DNA from: Bifidobacterium eulemuris
GTDB taxonomy: Bacteria; Actinomycetota; Actinomycetes; Actinomycetales; Bifidobacteriaceae
Assembly: GCF_014898155.1 (NCBI RefSeq)
Contig: NZ_CP062938.1
Span: 434,001-498,000 of the forward strand
Reading direction: 5' to 3'
Length of the DNA: 64,000 nucleotides
Positions 44,736-54,131 of this stretch are shown here, in pieces. The position numbers and the translations under genes are program-made. The stretch's first letter is position 1. Each line of letters opens with the position of its first letter. The notes under the pieces are model-generated. The model was not told the DNA's origin, did not search any database, and was given only the letters and a program-made list of their open reading frames with translations.

Positions 44736-44763
44736 ACTCCCACTGTGGGGGAGTCATGGGCGC
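44728..44763 (-). promoter_or_regulatory. Hairpin covering the comEA start codon
   Basis: On the minus strand GCGCCCAT-G-ACTCCC pairs with GGGAGT-ATGGGCGC: 14 base pairs with one bulge. The second arm contains both the only purine-rich ribosome site (GGGAG) and the comEA ATG. It could be a terminator for the regulator gene 116 bp upstream, or a structure that hides the comEA start. Confidence 0.6.
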
Positions 44764-44814
44764 TCTGTCCAGTCGAACGGGGTGATGTGGTTCCAGCCTA
44801 TGCGGTTATCCACA
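44740..44814 (-). repeat. Upstream sequence of comEA shared with the M23 peptidase gene
   Basis: This is the partner of 37792-37864. It carries the identical core TGTGGTTCCAGCC and TTATCCACAT, with a perfect DnaA-box sequence at 44806-44814, and begins 5 bp before comEA. The outer part overlaps the hairpin at 44728-44763. Confidence 0.65.
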
Positions 44815-44878
44815 TCGGCGATGCAGCTTGGCGACGCATGCATCCAGTAGGAACACGGAGCCACACAGCCTGCGGACG

Positions 44879-45580
44879 TTATTCCGCCTGATTGAGCCAG
44901 ATGGCCGATGCATGACGCACGCTGTTCGCGTTGAGCTTGGCAACGATATGCTGCATATGCTTTCTGACCGTGGCATCAGCGATTCCCAGCAGATCGCCGA
45001 TCTCCTGATTGCTCATGCCTCGTTCCGCCGACAACGTGATGATTTCCTCCTCGCGCATGGTGAGCAGCAGATTGAGGGAATGGTCGTTTTTCAGTCGCAG
45101 ATGCGCCATCTGGGCCGTATCGAATCCGGGAAGCGCGCCTCCGGCGGCCACTACTCGCATCGCCTGCGCGATTTCCTGGTCATCGCTTTTCCCTATCAGT
45201 CCCTGCATGCCGCAGACCGAGGCTTTTTGCCGATACCAGTTCAATGAGAAACTGGTGATTCCCAGTATGGCCGGCCGCGTGGATTGGGCGCGTATCCGTC
45301 GGCATACGCTGCTCCCCTGCAGTCCTTCCAATGACATATCCACAACCAGCAGATCCGGCGTCTGCCGAGCGTCGCAGCATCGTCCGATGGCGTCCTCGCC
45401 TCGCTCGACCGTCCATATCACCTGCGATGGCGCCAGATGCTGTTCGACCAGTTCCTGCAGGGAAAGCAACGCTCGCCTGTCATTGTCCAACAGGGCGATA
45501 CGATAACTGACCGGATACCGACGGAACCGGCCGTCGCGGCCTTCAACCGAATCACCTGCCCAAGCATTCCGGTCATTCAT
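44879..45580 (-). CDS. Response regulator, LuxR family
   Basis: A 233-residue regulator with a short N-terminal extension, a receiver (IALLDNDRRALL, phospho-acceptor Asp81 in LLVVDMSLEG, Lys in LIGKSD) and a LuxR HTH (MREEEIITLSAERGMSNQEIGDLLGIADATVRKHM). It starts 1 bp after the kinase stop. Its targets are probably the divergent ABC transporter genes. Confidence 0.9.
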   Translation of the reverse strand: MNDRNAWAGDSVEGRDGRFRRYPVSYRIALLDNDRRALLSLQELVEQHLAPSQVIWTVERGEDAIGRCCDARQTPDLLVVDMSLEGLQGSSVCRRIRAQSTRPAILGITSFSLNWYRQKASVCGMQGLIGKSDDQEIAQAMRVVAAGGALPGFDTAQMAHLRLKNDHSLNLLLTMREEEIITLSAERGMSNQEIGDLLGIADATVRKHMQHIVAKLNANSVRHASAIWLNQAE

Positions 45581-45581
45581 A

Positions 45582-46745
45582 TCATTCGCCCCCTTCTGCG
45601 ATCATCGAAGCCGTTTTCCCCGGAATGAACACATGCAACCGCCATTGTCCATCGGTTTCCCCAACATCCATCGAGCCATGATACTCCTCGCATATCATGC
45701 GCCGCCAGCGTTCCAACCCGGTGCCACCGGGAAGGTCCATCGCCGTGCCTGTGTCTGGGCAATCGTTGACCGCCATTATCGCCGCGCCCTCACGCCCCAG
45801 TTCCACCGAGACCTGATAGCCGCCTTCCGGCTGCGAATGTCGCATGATATTGGAGAACACCTCGTTGAGACAATCGACGGTGGCGTTCTGCCGCACACTG
45901 TCCAACACGGCGGGATGCCGTACGACATGAACATTGCTGACCCCTTGAAGGCCAATCTGACACATGCGACGATCATGAACGCGCAACGCGTCGGTAAGCC
46001 TGGTAACGAAGGATTCCCAATCTGAATCGATGGACGGCGCGGAGGATCCTTCGTCCAGCTTGTCGATGATTTGGTGCACCGAAGACAACGCCGTCAACGC
46101 CGCGTCCCCCACTTGTCTCCAATCGTCGTTCTCCGACCGTTGATGTGCCTTACGCACGATAAACGACAGGTCTCCCGTCACCGAATCATGGATGTTTCGC
46201 GCAATCCGTTCGTTATTGCGCATGCGTTCGACCTGCGCCGCATGATTCTCCATTCGCCGTTGCATCTCGAAATATTGTTTATGCCATCGAAGCGAACACC
46301 CCATAAGAGCGGCCAATATGTCCATGATCACAAACGACGGATATGTTCGGATATCCATTCCATAGGTGTTGGGCAGCAGATTCTCCAAGAGTTGCACGCA
46401 ACTGCATACTACGAGCATGAGGGCAGCCGAACGGTTGGTGATTTCATATGCAAGAACCGCAATAGCCACCAGATTACCGAAATAAGAAATCGACGCAACA
46501 TCCGTGAACAAAAAATACAGCAACGGATCGGACATGAGCAACACCACGCTGGCAGTCTTAGGCCACCAAGGAATAACAAGCAGCAGAACAATATACGCAG
46601 CGCAGACGATGGAGGACAATACGCTCAACGTCTCCAGCCAAGCGACGGTATATAAAGTCAACGCCGCGGCAAGCGCGGCGACGACGATCAGCGCTTTTCG
46701 GCCTTGCGGCGGATTATCACCCGCCTTGTTTCCCATACTCACCAT
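45582..46745 (-). CDS. Sensor histidine kinase, NarL/DesK-like
   Basis: A 387-residue kinase with six or so membrane helices in residues 18-155 and no extracellular domain, followed by a HisKA_3-like segment (NERIARNIHDSVTGDLSFIV, His186) and an ATPase domain with NEVFSNIMRHS and GGTGLERWRRM. The gene is lower in GC than comEC or leuS. It is divergent from the ABC genes, with a 250-bp shared gap (46746-46995) in which I see no further gene. Start at 46745 has GGAGAG close by; 46736 is an alternative. Confidence 0.88.
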   Translation of the reverse strand: MVSMGNKAGDNPPQGRKALIVVAALAAALTLYTVAWLETLSVLSSIVCAAYIVLLLVIPWWPKTASVVLLMSDPLLYFLFTDVASISYFGNLVAIAVLAYEITNRSAALMLVVCSCVQLLENLLPNTYGMDIRTYPSFVIMDILAALMGCSLRWHKQYFEMQRRMENHAAQVERMRNNERIARNIHDSVTGDLSFIVRKAHQRSENDDWRQVGDAALTALSSVHQIIDKLDEGSSAPSIDSDWESFVTRLTDALRVHDRRMCQIGLQGVSNVHVVRHPAVLDSVRQNATVDCLNEVFSNIMRHSQPEGGYQVSVELGREGAAIMAVNDCPDTGTAMDLPGGTGLERWRRMICEEYHGSMDVGETDGQWRLHVFIPGKTASMIAEGGE

Positions 46746-46995
46746 TCTCTCCGATTCGCCCGCGGACCATCGCAGCGTCCAAGGACAAGATGCCGTCGGA
46801 TGTGTCCGTCGTATTCAACCCCACAACCACCAATACTACGTCTGGAACCGTTCGCCGGCGCTTCCACCGTAGAACGATCCGCGCACGGATGGGAAGCAAT
46901 CATGTACACGTTTCGCGTATGCCCGCGGTGGTCTTCCCCGCAAACGCTCCCTAGAGTGAAGTCAGGTAGCGATGACGCTTCACCAAGGAGGGGAC

Positions 46996-47811
46996 ATGAT
47001 CACACGATTGTGGAAAGAACAATTTTGCGATGGTTGCCGCAGCGTGCGATGGATTGCGGTGCTCATCGTTTCCATCGCCTTGCTGGTCGTGCAGCAGGTC
47101 ACATCTTTCCCCAGTGTCTGGCGGCTGCCCGATATCGGACCGACCTTTCTCAATTACATGCTTCTCTTCAACTATTTCGGCTCGGGAACCCATCTGTATC
47201 TGTTCCTCCTTCCGTTTCTGGCGGCTCTGACAGGCGGCAGCATCTATGCGAATGAACGTCATAACAATCGGCTATCCCTGTTGCAGACACGTATTCCAAG
47301 ACCGCTGATCGTGCGTTCATCGCTGGTTTCCGGTTTTCTGTTGGGCGGCCTGGGAGGATCCGCACCATTGATGCTCAGCTTGCTGGTCGCGGTCGTCAGA
47401 GAGCCCCATATGCGGTTTGTGGACGGGCATTTCACCAACGACGGATCATACCCGTTGATCACATTCGACTCGTGGGTGTACGGATTCTACGAGCGGAATC
47501 AGGTCGCGCTGCTGGCGGCCATATTGCTTTACGTATTCGCGCTCTCGGGATTGCTGGCATGCCTGTCCATATGCGTATCATTCTGGACACGGCATCGGTA
47601 TGTGGAAGTCATCGTTCCTCTGGTGCTGTCGTATACCGTGTGGATGGCCACCAACGGAACGTCTCTGGCCGGTTTGAGCTTTATTGATTTTCTGAGTGTC
47701 CGCGCGGCGAATCAAGCGTGCAGCCCCCTAGGGGCAACCGTCACGTTACCTGCGCTGATGATTCTGATAGCGGCGTGCTATCCGTTGGAGGTGCGTCGTG
47801 AAGCATGGTAA
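46996..47811 (+). CDS. ABC transporter permease subunit, LanE/BcrB-like
   Basis: The ATG at 46996 follows AAGGAGGGGAC. The 271-residue protein has six membrane helices and the ABC-2 permease feel of lantibiotic-immunity or bacitracin exporters: a cytoplasmic N-terminus (MITRLWKEQFCDGCRSVRW), then LTGGSIYANERHNNRLSLLQTR after helix 2. First gene of a four-gene unit with two more membrane proteins and an ATPase. Substrate unknown. Confidence 0.72.
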   Translation: MITRLWKEQFCDGCRSVRWIAVLIVSIALLVVQQVTSFPSVWRLPDIGPTFLNYMLLFNYFGSGTHLYLFLLPFLAALTGGSIYANERHNNRLSLLQTRIPRPLIVRSSLVSGFLLGGLGGSAPLMLSLLVAVVREPHMRFVDGHFTNDGSYPLITFDSWVYGFYERNQVALLAAILLYVFALSGLLACLSICVSFWTRHRYVEVIVPLVLSYTVWMATNGTSLAGLSFIDFLSVRAANQACSPLGATVTLPALMILIAACYPLEVRREAW

Positions 47812-48499
47812 TGTTCTCATGCCGCTTGCCAGAGCCGTTCCTTTGGCGAAGTTGGCCATGCTCGCCTGCACGGCACTGGCGATCACGACCTATACGCTGT
47901 CTTATGCGCGCCCTGATCTCGAGGGCCGTTGGCAGCAGGTCATGCTGAACACCAACATACTGGGATACAATCTCATACCGCTGTTTCTGCTGTTGCTCTG
48001 CTTTGGTTCGACGCGATTCTCCAGTTTCGAGCGAGTGCGAACCGATCCCCGCTCAGAGTTGAGGCTCAACCTGATATGGATGCTGGTTGCGGCGCTGCTT
48101 ACCTCACTATTGCCCGCGCTGGCCGCCATCATCGCGTGGGCGATAACGCCACAGACCCCGTCCGCTTTCCTTTCATCTTCGCTCGCGCCACTGCCATTGA
48201 TCATCGCACAAGTGTTCATGGAATTGACAGCGATAGGTTTGGCAGCGTTTCTACCCATCAGCGCCGGCATATCATGGGGGTTTGTCGCGCCTCCATTCAT
48301 CATTGTGTTTGCTTTGGCGGATTGGGTGTTCAGCGCAGCCGCTCCCCGTGTATTGGACTGGCTTTTTCTGTTTACGCTTCCCGTTCACACCGCATCGCAA
48401 CTGATACAGGAACGAGTGCTGCCGTTTCTCGTCCTCTTCGCGATGCTCATCGCCGCCAACGCGATCGCACATGCTCGACGCGATCATCTCAAGGAATAG
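47798..48499 (+). CDS. ABC transporter membrane subunit
   Basis: The 233-residue product starts at GTG 47798 (TTGGAGG, 6 bp spacing) inside the end of the previous gene, a 14-bp overlap. It has six helices, including IPLFLLLLCFGSTRFSSFERVRTD where a cytoplasmic loop follows helix 2, matching the layout of its neighbour. Probably the second half of a heteromeric permease. Confidence 0.65.
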   Translation: MKHGNVLMPLARAVPLAKLAMLACTALAITTYTLSYARPDLEGRWQQVMLNTNILGYNLIPLFLLLLCFGSTRFSSFERVRTDPRSELRLNLIWMLVAALLTSLLPALAAIIAWAITPQTPSAFLSSSLAPLPLIIAQVFMELTAIGLAAFLPISAGISWGFVAPPFIIVFALADWVFSAAAPRVLDWLFLFTLPVHTASQLIQERVLPFLVLFAMLIAANAIAHARRDHLKE

Positions 48500-48511
48500 C
48501 GAGACGATGAT

Positions 48512-49213
48512 ATGCCGCACCATACGCTTGCCATCAGAGGACGAACCGTTTACCGCACGCTGCTCGGCATACTGTATTGCGCGCTGATGGCACGATTCGT
48601 CCTGTCGCCGGATCCCGCAGTATTCGTGGGCGCGCCGCATATCGCCGAATACGCCGGCGTCACTGGTATGGAAGACAATCTTGGATTTATCGTATTCATG
48701 CTGTTCGGCACGCTGCTCTCGCTTGGCCAGCCTGCCGAATATCTTATGAGGCCGAATCCATTCGTATTCATACGCCGTGGACGAAGCTGGGGAAGATTGG
48801 CGAAATGTCTCACCACGACCGGCGGCTACTGCGTGGTATTCGCCGGCGCGCAGCTTGTCATCACCGTGATGCTCTTCGCCATGCTGCCTGCCGAGGCCTT
48901 CCCCTACCACGCGCGCGGCTTCTCTTCCGCTGCTCTGGCGGCGGGTGCGATCTGGGCTGCCTTGATGCTGCTCATTCTGCTGCTCAACGACATATTCGCC
49001 ACACTGGTTGGCCACCGTGAGCAGGGCTGGCTGTGGATTTTGGCGATTGTGGCCTTGTGCGCCATCCTGCCCGCCATACAGCATGCGCTTATGGACGCGA
49101 ACCCTCTCGCCATACCCAATTGGGTGCTGCTATTCCCCTTGGTGATAGCGGCACTGGTCATCGCAATCGCCATCGCTTATCAGCATACGGAATTACTCAC
49201 ATCACACCTATAA
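48512..49213 (+). CDS. ABC transporter membrane subunit
   Basis: A 233-residue protein with five to six helices (NLGFIVFMLFGTLLSLGQPAEYLM, YCVVFAGAQLVITVMLFAM, and three more toward the C-terminus). It lies 12 bp after the previous gene and 11 bp before the ATPase gene. No stronger family call is possible from sequence alone; context makes it part of the same transporter. Confidence 0.6.
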   Translation: MPHHTLAIRGRTVYRTLLGILYCALMARFVLSPDPAVFVGAPHIAEYAGVTGMEDNLGFIVFMLFGTLLSLGQPAEYLMRPNPFVFIRRGRSWGRLAKCLTTTGGYCVVFAGAQLVITVMLFAMLPAEAFPYHARGFSSAALAAGAIWAALMLLILLLNDIFATLVGHREQGWLWILAIVALCAILPAIQHALMDANPLAIPNWVLLFPLVIAALVIAIAIAYQHTELLTSHL

Positions 49214-49224
49214 GGAGATCTCTC

Positions 49225-49905
49225 ATGTATGTGAACGTCGACAACGTATCGAAAACCATTCGGCGCAAAACAGTGCTCAACGCCGTAAGCGCACAATTCG
49301 AACGCGGCAAGGTATACGGCATTCTCGGGCCGAATGGTTCGGGCAAAACCATGCTGCTTAGAACCCTCTGCGGCTTCATCAAACCAACCGGCGGCTCCAT
49401 AACCATCAATGGAACACCCGTGACCTTTAATCGCAAGCTGCCTGAAAACATCGGCATCATCATCGAGACGCCGGGATTCACCCCGTCACGGAGCGCAATG
49501 GACAACCTGCGGTATCTGGCGGATATCAACCATGCGTTCGATGCGACGGAGGTTGAACGGCTGATGCGGGCGTTCGGCCTTTGGGATCATCGCGACGACA
49601 AGGTCAGATCGTATTCCCTGGGCATGCGGCAGAAGCTCGCCATCGTGCAGGCGTTCATGGAGCATCAGCGACTGGTGCTGTTGGATGAGCCGACCAACGG
49701 CCTCGACTGGCGTTCCGTGGAACGGTTCATGGAGGAAGTGAATCATCAGCGCGAGCAGGGGCATACCATCATCATCGCGTCGCATCATAACGATGAGCTT
49801 GGCGGCATCGTGGACGACGCCCTGCTCATGGGCAACGGCATGATCGAACGGCGGGTGGCACCGGATGAGATCGCTTCGCTCTCGCTTGACCGAGCCGTGC
49901 GATAA
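49225..49905 (+). CDS. ABC transporter ATP-binding protein
   Basis: The ATG at 49225 follows AAGGAG. The 226-residue ATPase has Walker A GPNGSGKTMLL, the signature YSLGMRQKLAIVQAF, Walker B LVLLDEPTNGLDW and the H-loop IIASHHNDEL. This is the BcrA/LanF type of exporter ATPase. It completes a transporter of one ATPase and three membrane proteins under the neighbouring LuxR-type two-component system. Confidence 0.92.
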   Translation: MYVNVDNVSKTIRRKTVLNAVSAQFERGKVYGILGPNGSGKTMLLRTLCGFIKPTGGSITINGTPVTFNRKLPENIGIIIETPGFTPSRSAMDNLRYLADINHAFDATEVERLMRAFGLWDHRDDKVRSYSLGMRQKLAIVQAFMEHQRLVLLDEPTNGLDWRSVERFMEEVNHQREQGHTIIIASHHNDELGGIVDDALLMGNGMIERRVAPDEIASLSLDRAVR

Positions 49906-49920
49906 GACAAACGAAATCAT

Positions 49921-49969
49921 GACCGGCGTGCCCCTATGACCTCGGAAAGGTCATAGGGGCACGCCGGTC
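49921..49969. terminator. Perfect 22-bp hairpin between the ABC operon and leuS
   Basis: Both arms are 22 bases (49921-49942 and 49948-49969) and pair perfectly around the loop CGGAA. It lies 15 bp after the ATPase stop and 17 bp after the leuS stop, so it serves both convergent genes. No T-run. Confidence 0.85.
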
Positions 49970-49986
49970 AACGGAGGAAATCGCGC

Positions 49987-52932
49987 TTATTCGGCGGGCA
50001 CGATCGAAACGATCTTCGGCGCCTTGACGATCACCTTGCGCGGGGCCTTGCCGCCCAGACGGTCGGCGACGGCCTCGAGCGCGAGCCGTTCCAGCTCGGC
50101 CGGGTCGATGTCGGGCGCGACCTCGAGCTTGGCGCGCACCTTGCCCTTGATCTGCACCACCGCGGTGACGGTGTCCTGGCCCACGTACCGTTCGTCGGCG
50201 ACGGGCCACGGTTCGGCGGACAGGGATTCGCCGTGGCCGAGCTTGTTCCACATCTCCTCGCAGATATGCGGCGCAATCGGCGCGAGCATGAGGATCAGCG
50301 GCTCGACGGCGGCGCGCGGCACGGCGTCCAGCGAAGTCAGATGGTTGTTGAGCACGATGAGCTTGGCGATGGCCGTGTTCGGACGCATGGCCTCCATCTC
50401 CACGGTCACGTCGGCGATCGTGTTGTTGAGCAGCTTGAGCGTCTTCATGTCCGGCTCGTCTTCGCTCACACGCACCTCGCCGGTGGTCTCGTCGACCACG
50501 TTGCGCCACAGGCGCTGCAGGAAGCGCATGCCGCCGACCACGTTGCGCGTGTTCCACGGGCGGGACTCGTCGAGCGGCCCCATGCTCATCTCGTACAGAC
50601 GGAAGGTGTCGGCGCCGTAGTTGTCGTACATGTCGTCCGGCGTGATGATGTTCTTCAGGCTCTTGCCCATCTTGCCGAACTCGCGGTTCGCATGCTCGCC
50701 GTTCCAGGTGAACGTCGGCTCGCCGTTCTCGTCGGCCGGCCCCTCCACCACTTCGGCGGCGGGCACGTACTGTCCGCGGTCGTCGGTGTAGGCGTAGGCC
50801 TGGATCATGCCCTGGTTGAACAGCTTGTGGAACGGCTCGGACGAGTTCACATAGCCCAGATCATAGAGCACCTTGTGCCAGAAGCGCGAGTACAGCAGGT
50901 GGAGCACGGCGTGCTCGACGCCGCCGATGTACAGGTCCACGCCGCCTTCGACGCCCGAATACCGGTTGTGGTTCGGCCCCATCCAGTAGTCGTATTCCGC
51001 GCCCTCCACCATATGTTCGGCGTCGGTCGGGTCGATGTAGCGCATGTAGTACCAGCAGGAGCCGGCCCAGTTCGGCATGGTGTTGGTGTCGCGGTAGTAG
51101 GTCTTCACGCCGTCGCCCAGGTCGAGTTCGACCTTCACCCAATCCTCGTTGCGGCTCAGCGGCGCCTCGGGGTTGGATTCGGCGTCCATCGGGTCGAAGG
51201 TGCGCGGTGAATAGTCCGGCACGTCCGGCAGATTGATGGGCAGCTGGTCGTCGGGCAGCAGGTGCGGGGTGCCGTCCTCGCCGTAGACGATCGGGAAGGG
51301 CTCGCCCCAGTAGCGCTGGCGGGAGAACAGCCAGTCGCGCAGGCGGTAGGACACGGTTCCCTTGCCGACGCCCGCGGACTCCAGCCACGCGTTCACCTTG
51401 TCGATGGCGTCGTCGACGCGCAGTCCGTTGATGCTCAGCGGCTCGCCGTTGGCCTTGGTGGCTTCGACGGCGGAGTTGATCACGATGCCGTCGTGGCTCA
51501 CGAACGGGGCCTTGCCTTCGTAGTCGGCCAGATCATCGCCGGATTCGGGCAGCGGCTGGACGGTGTAGATCACCGGCAGGCCGAATTTGACGGCGAAATC
51601 GTAGTCTCGCTGGTCGCCGCCCGGCACGGCCATGATCGCGCCGGTGCCGTAGTCCATCAGCACGTAGTCGGCGGTGAACAGCGGCAGCTTGGCGCCGGTG
51701 ATGGGGTTGACGGCGTACAGGCCGGTGAACAGGCCGGTTTTCTCGCCGGCCGCGTCCACGCGGTCCTTCGCGGTTTTCGCCTCGGCGGCCTTGCGGTAGG
51801 CGGCGACGGCCTCGAGCGGCGTGGCATAGCCGCCCTTCCACATTTCGGGAGTTTCGGCCGGCCACTCGGCGGGCACGTCGGCCAGCAGACGATGCTCCGG
51901 GGAGACGACGGCGAAGGTGGTGCCGAACAGGGTGTCGGGACGGGTGGTGTAGATCTCCATATCCTTGACGCCGGCCGGGGTGTCCACGTCGAAGTGCACG
52001 GAGGCGCCGTGGGATTCGCCGATCCAGTTGCGCTGCATGAGCTTGACCTTCTCCGGCCAGTCGATGCCGTCGAGGCCGGCGATCAGACGGTGGCCGTAGG
52101 CGGTGATGCGCATGGACCACTGGCGCAGCTCGCGCTGGAACACGGGGAAGTTGCCGCGTTCGGACTTGCCTTCGGCGGTGACCTCCTCGTTGGCGAGCAC
52201 GGTGCCCAGGCCCGGACACCAGTTGACCGGCGACTTGGAGATGTAGGCGATGCGGAAGTCGTTGAGCACGTCGGCCTGTTCGGCCTGGCTCAGTTCGCCC
52301 CAACTCTTGCCTTCGAAACCGGGGATCGGGCGGGAGCCGTTCTCGAACTGTTCGACGAGTTCGGCGATCGGGCGCGCCGCGCCCTTGCCGCCGTCGCGGT
52401 TGTCGGCGGTCTCGTCGTACCAGGAGTCGTAGATGCGCGAGAAGATCCACTGCGTCCAACGCACATAGCCCGGGTCGATGGTGGCGAAGCTGCGACGGTT
52501 GTCGAAGCTCAGGCCCATGCGGTGCAGCTGGCGGCTCATGTTGGCGATGTTCGCCTCGGTGGTCACGCGCGGATGCTGGCCGGTCTGCACGGCGTACTGT
52601 TCGGCGGGTAGGCCGAAGGCGTCGTAGCCCATGGCGTGCAGCACGTTCTCGCCCTTCATGCGGTGGTAGCGGCTCACCACGTCGGAGGCCAGATAGCCCA
52701 GCGGATGGCCGACGTGCAGGCCCTTGCCGGAGGGGTACGGGAACATGTCCATCGCGAAATACGAGGGGCGTCCCTCGGCGTTGCGGCCCTTGCCGTCCTT
52801 CAGGTCGCCGTTCACGTTCGCGGCCCAGAAGGTGCCCTCGTCATCCCAGATCTTCTGCCATTTGGTCTCGATGTCCTGCGCCAGACGCGCGTTGTAGCGG
52901 TACATCGGTTCGTCGGTTGCGTTCTCACTCAT
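49987..52932 (-). CDS. leuS: Leucyl-tRNA synthetase
   Basis: The 981-residue enzyme has the class-I motifs: YPSGKGLHVGHPLGY (HIGH region) near residue 70 and KMGKSLKNIITPDDM (KMSKS as KMGKS) in the second half. The CP1 editing domain (TTRPDTLFGTTFAVVSPEH) is present. Length is somewhat above the common 860-970. It charges tRNA-Leu. No T-box is visible upstream (52933-53010). Confidence 0.97.
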   Translation of the reverse strand: MSENATDEPMYRYNARLAQDIETKWQKIWDDEGTFWAANVNGDLKDGKGRNAEGRPSYFAMDMFPYPSGKGLHVGHPLGYLASDVVSRYHRMKGENVLHAMGYDAFGLPAEQYAVQTGQHPRVTTEANIANMSRQLHRMGLSFDNRRSFATIDPGYVRWTQWIFSRIYDSWYDETADNRDGGKGAARPIAELVEQFENGSRPIPGFEGKSWGELSQAEQADVLNDFRIAYISKSPVNWCPGLGTVLANEEVTAEGKSERGNFPVFQRELRQWSMRITAYGHRLIAGLDGIDWPEKVKLMQRNWIGESHGASVHFDVDTPAGVKDMEIYTTRPDTLFGTTFAVVSPEHRLLADVPAEWPAETPEMWKGGYATPLEAVAAYRKAAEAKTAKDRVDAAGEKTGLFTGLYAVNPITGAKLPLFTADYVLMDYGTGAIMAVPGGDQRDYDFAVKFGLPVIYTVQPLPESGDDLADYEGKAPFVSHDGIVINSAVEATKANGEPLSINGLRVDDAIDKVNAWLESAGVGKGTVSYRLRDWLFSRQRYWGEPFPIVYGEDGTPHLLPDDQLPINLPDVPDYSPRTFDPMDAESNPEAPLSRNEDWVKVELDLGDGVKTYYRDTNTMPNWAGSCWYYMRYIDPTDAEHMVEGAEYDYWMGPNHNRYSGVEGGVDLYIGGVEHAVLHLLYSRFWHKVLYDLGYVNSSEPFHKLFNQGMIQAYAYTDDRGQYVPAAEVVEGPADENGEPTFTWNGEHANREFGKMGKSLKNIITPDDMYDNYGADTFRLYEMSMGPLDESRPWNTRNVVGGMRFLQRLWRNVVDETTGEVRVSEDEPDMKTLKLLNNTIADVTVEMEAMRPNTAIAKLIVLNNHLTSLDAVPRAAVEPLILMLAPIAPHICEEMWNKLGHGESLSAEPWPVADERYVGQDTVTAVVQIKGKVRAKLEVAPDIDPAELERLALEAVADRLGGKAPRKVIVKAPKIVSIVPAE

Positions 52933-53010
52933 AACTCAGCAAACTAGCCGCGCAACTGGACACATGGCGACCCCGCGGACCGGCGTGTGGGACGGCCCGG
53001 CTTCGACCGG

Positions 53011-53961
53011 TCACTTGAACAGGCGCGAACGGGTGAGGAACCACGTCACTACGGCCGATATCGCCATGGACAGCACGATGACGAGCGCGAATCCCCACGG
53101 CTTGTCGGTGAAGGGCATGCCGAGCATATTGCCGTCGAAGTTCATGCCGTACATCGAGAAGATCAGCGTCGGAATCGACAGGGTGATCGAGATGATGGTG
53201 AAGATGCGCATCACGTTGTTCAGGTTGTTCGACACCACGGAGGCGAACGCGTCGGTCATGTTCGCGAGAACGCCGCTGTAGATGTTCGCCATCTCGATGG
53301 CCTGCTTGTTTTCGGTGATGACGTCCTCGAGCAGATCCTCGTCCTCCGGATACTGCTTGATGCGCGAAAGCGTGGTCAGCTTCTCCATCACGATCTCGTT
53401 CGATTTGAGCGAGGTGGTGAAGTAGACCAAGGTTTTGCTCAGTTCGAGCAGCATGAGGATCTCGCGGTTCTGCATGGAATGGCGCAGCTTCAGTTCCAGC
53501 TTGTCGCTTTCGCGGTCGATGATGCGCAGGTAGCGCAGGTACATGGTCGCGTTGCGGTAGAGAATCTGCAGGATGAACCGCGAGCGCATATACGTGTTGA
53601 AGCCGCGGATCGTGCCTTCCATGAAGGGGTGCAGCACCGGGGTGTCCTGCATGCAGACGGTGATGATGAGCTTCTGCGTGATGATGATCGACAACGGGAT
53701 GGTCTCGTACCAGTCGCGTCCGTTGCGTTCCTCGACGGTGGGGATGTCCACGATGATCATCGTGTAGTCGTCCTCCACGTCGACGCGCGAGCGTTCCTCG
53801 TCATCCAGGGGGGCGCGCAGGTCGGCCAGGTCGATACCGGTCTGGGAGGCGACGGTGGCGAGCTCCACGTCGGTGGGGTCGCTTAAACACAACCACGCAC
53901 CATTCTCCGGTTTCTCGATCTGCTCCACCTGACCGTTCATGGTGCTGAACATCCTCAACAT
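53011..53961 (-). CDS. corA: CorA-type magnesium/cobalt transporter
   Basis: The 316-residue protein has the long soluble N-terminal domain and two C-terminal helices, the first ending in YGMNF (the GMN selectivity motif at the pore mouth), followed by a short loop and a basic end (FLTRSRLFK). It forms a pentameric Mg2+ channel. The 170 bp upstream hold no recognisable Mg riboswitch. Confidence 0.94.
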   Translation of the reverse strand: MLRMFSTMNGQVEQIEKPENGAWLCLSDPTDVELATVASQTGIDLADLRAPLDDEERSRVDVEDDYTMIIVDIPTVEERNGRDWYETIPLSIIITQKLIITVCMQDTPVLHPFMEGTIRGFNTYMRSRFILQILYRNATMYLRYLRIIDRESDKLELKLRHSMQNREILMLLELSKTLVYFTTSLKSNEIVMEKLTTLSRIKQYPEDEDLLEDVITENKQAIEMANIYSGVLANMTDAFASVVSNNLNNVMRIFTIISITLSIPTLIFSMYGMNFDGNMLGMPFTDKPWGFALVIVLSMAISAVVTWFLTRSRLFK

Positions 53962-54131
53962 CGTCTCTCACCGCCTTCCGATACGCGTACCGTCTCGTCT
54001 TCTCTTCGCTATCGCCCTTATGCGCGACGCACGCCCGGCGGCCGTTCCACCGCGGCCGCGTCTTCTCGTCACATAAGCCATCCTTAAGAATAGCCCCTGC
54101 GTGCCGACTTTGCCCGCGCCCGCGGAGGAAT

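Noticed and set aside
50233..52611. Two long plus-strand frames opposite leuS
   Set aside because: His/Val/Gly-rich antisense shadows of the leucyl-tRNA synthetase gene.
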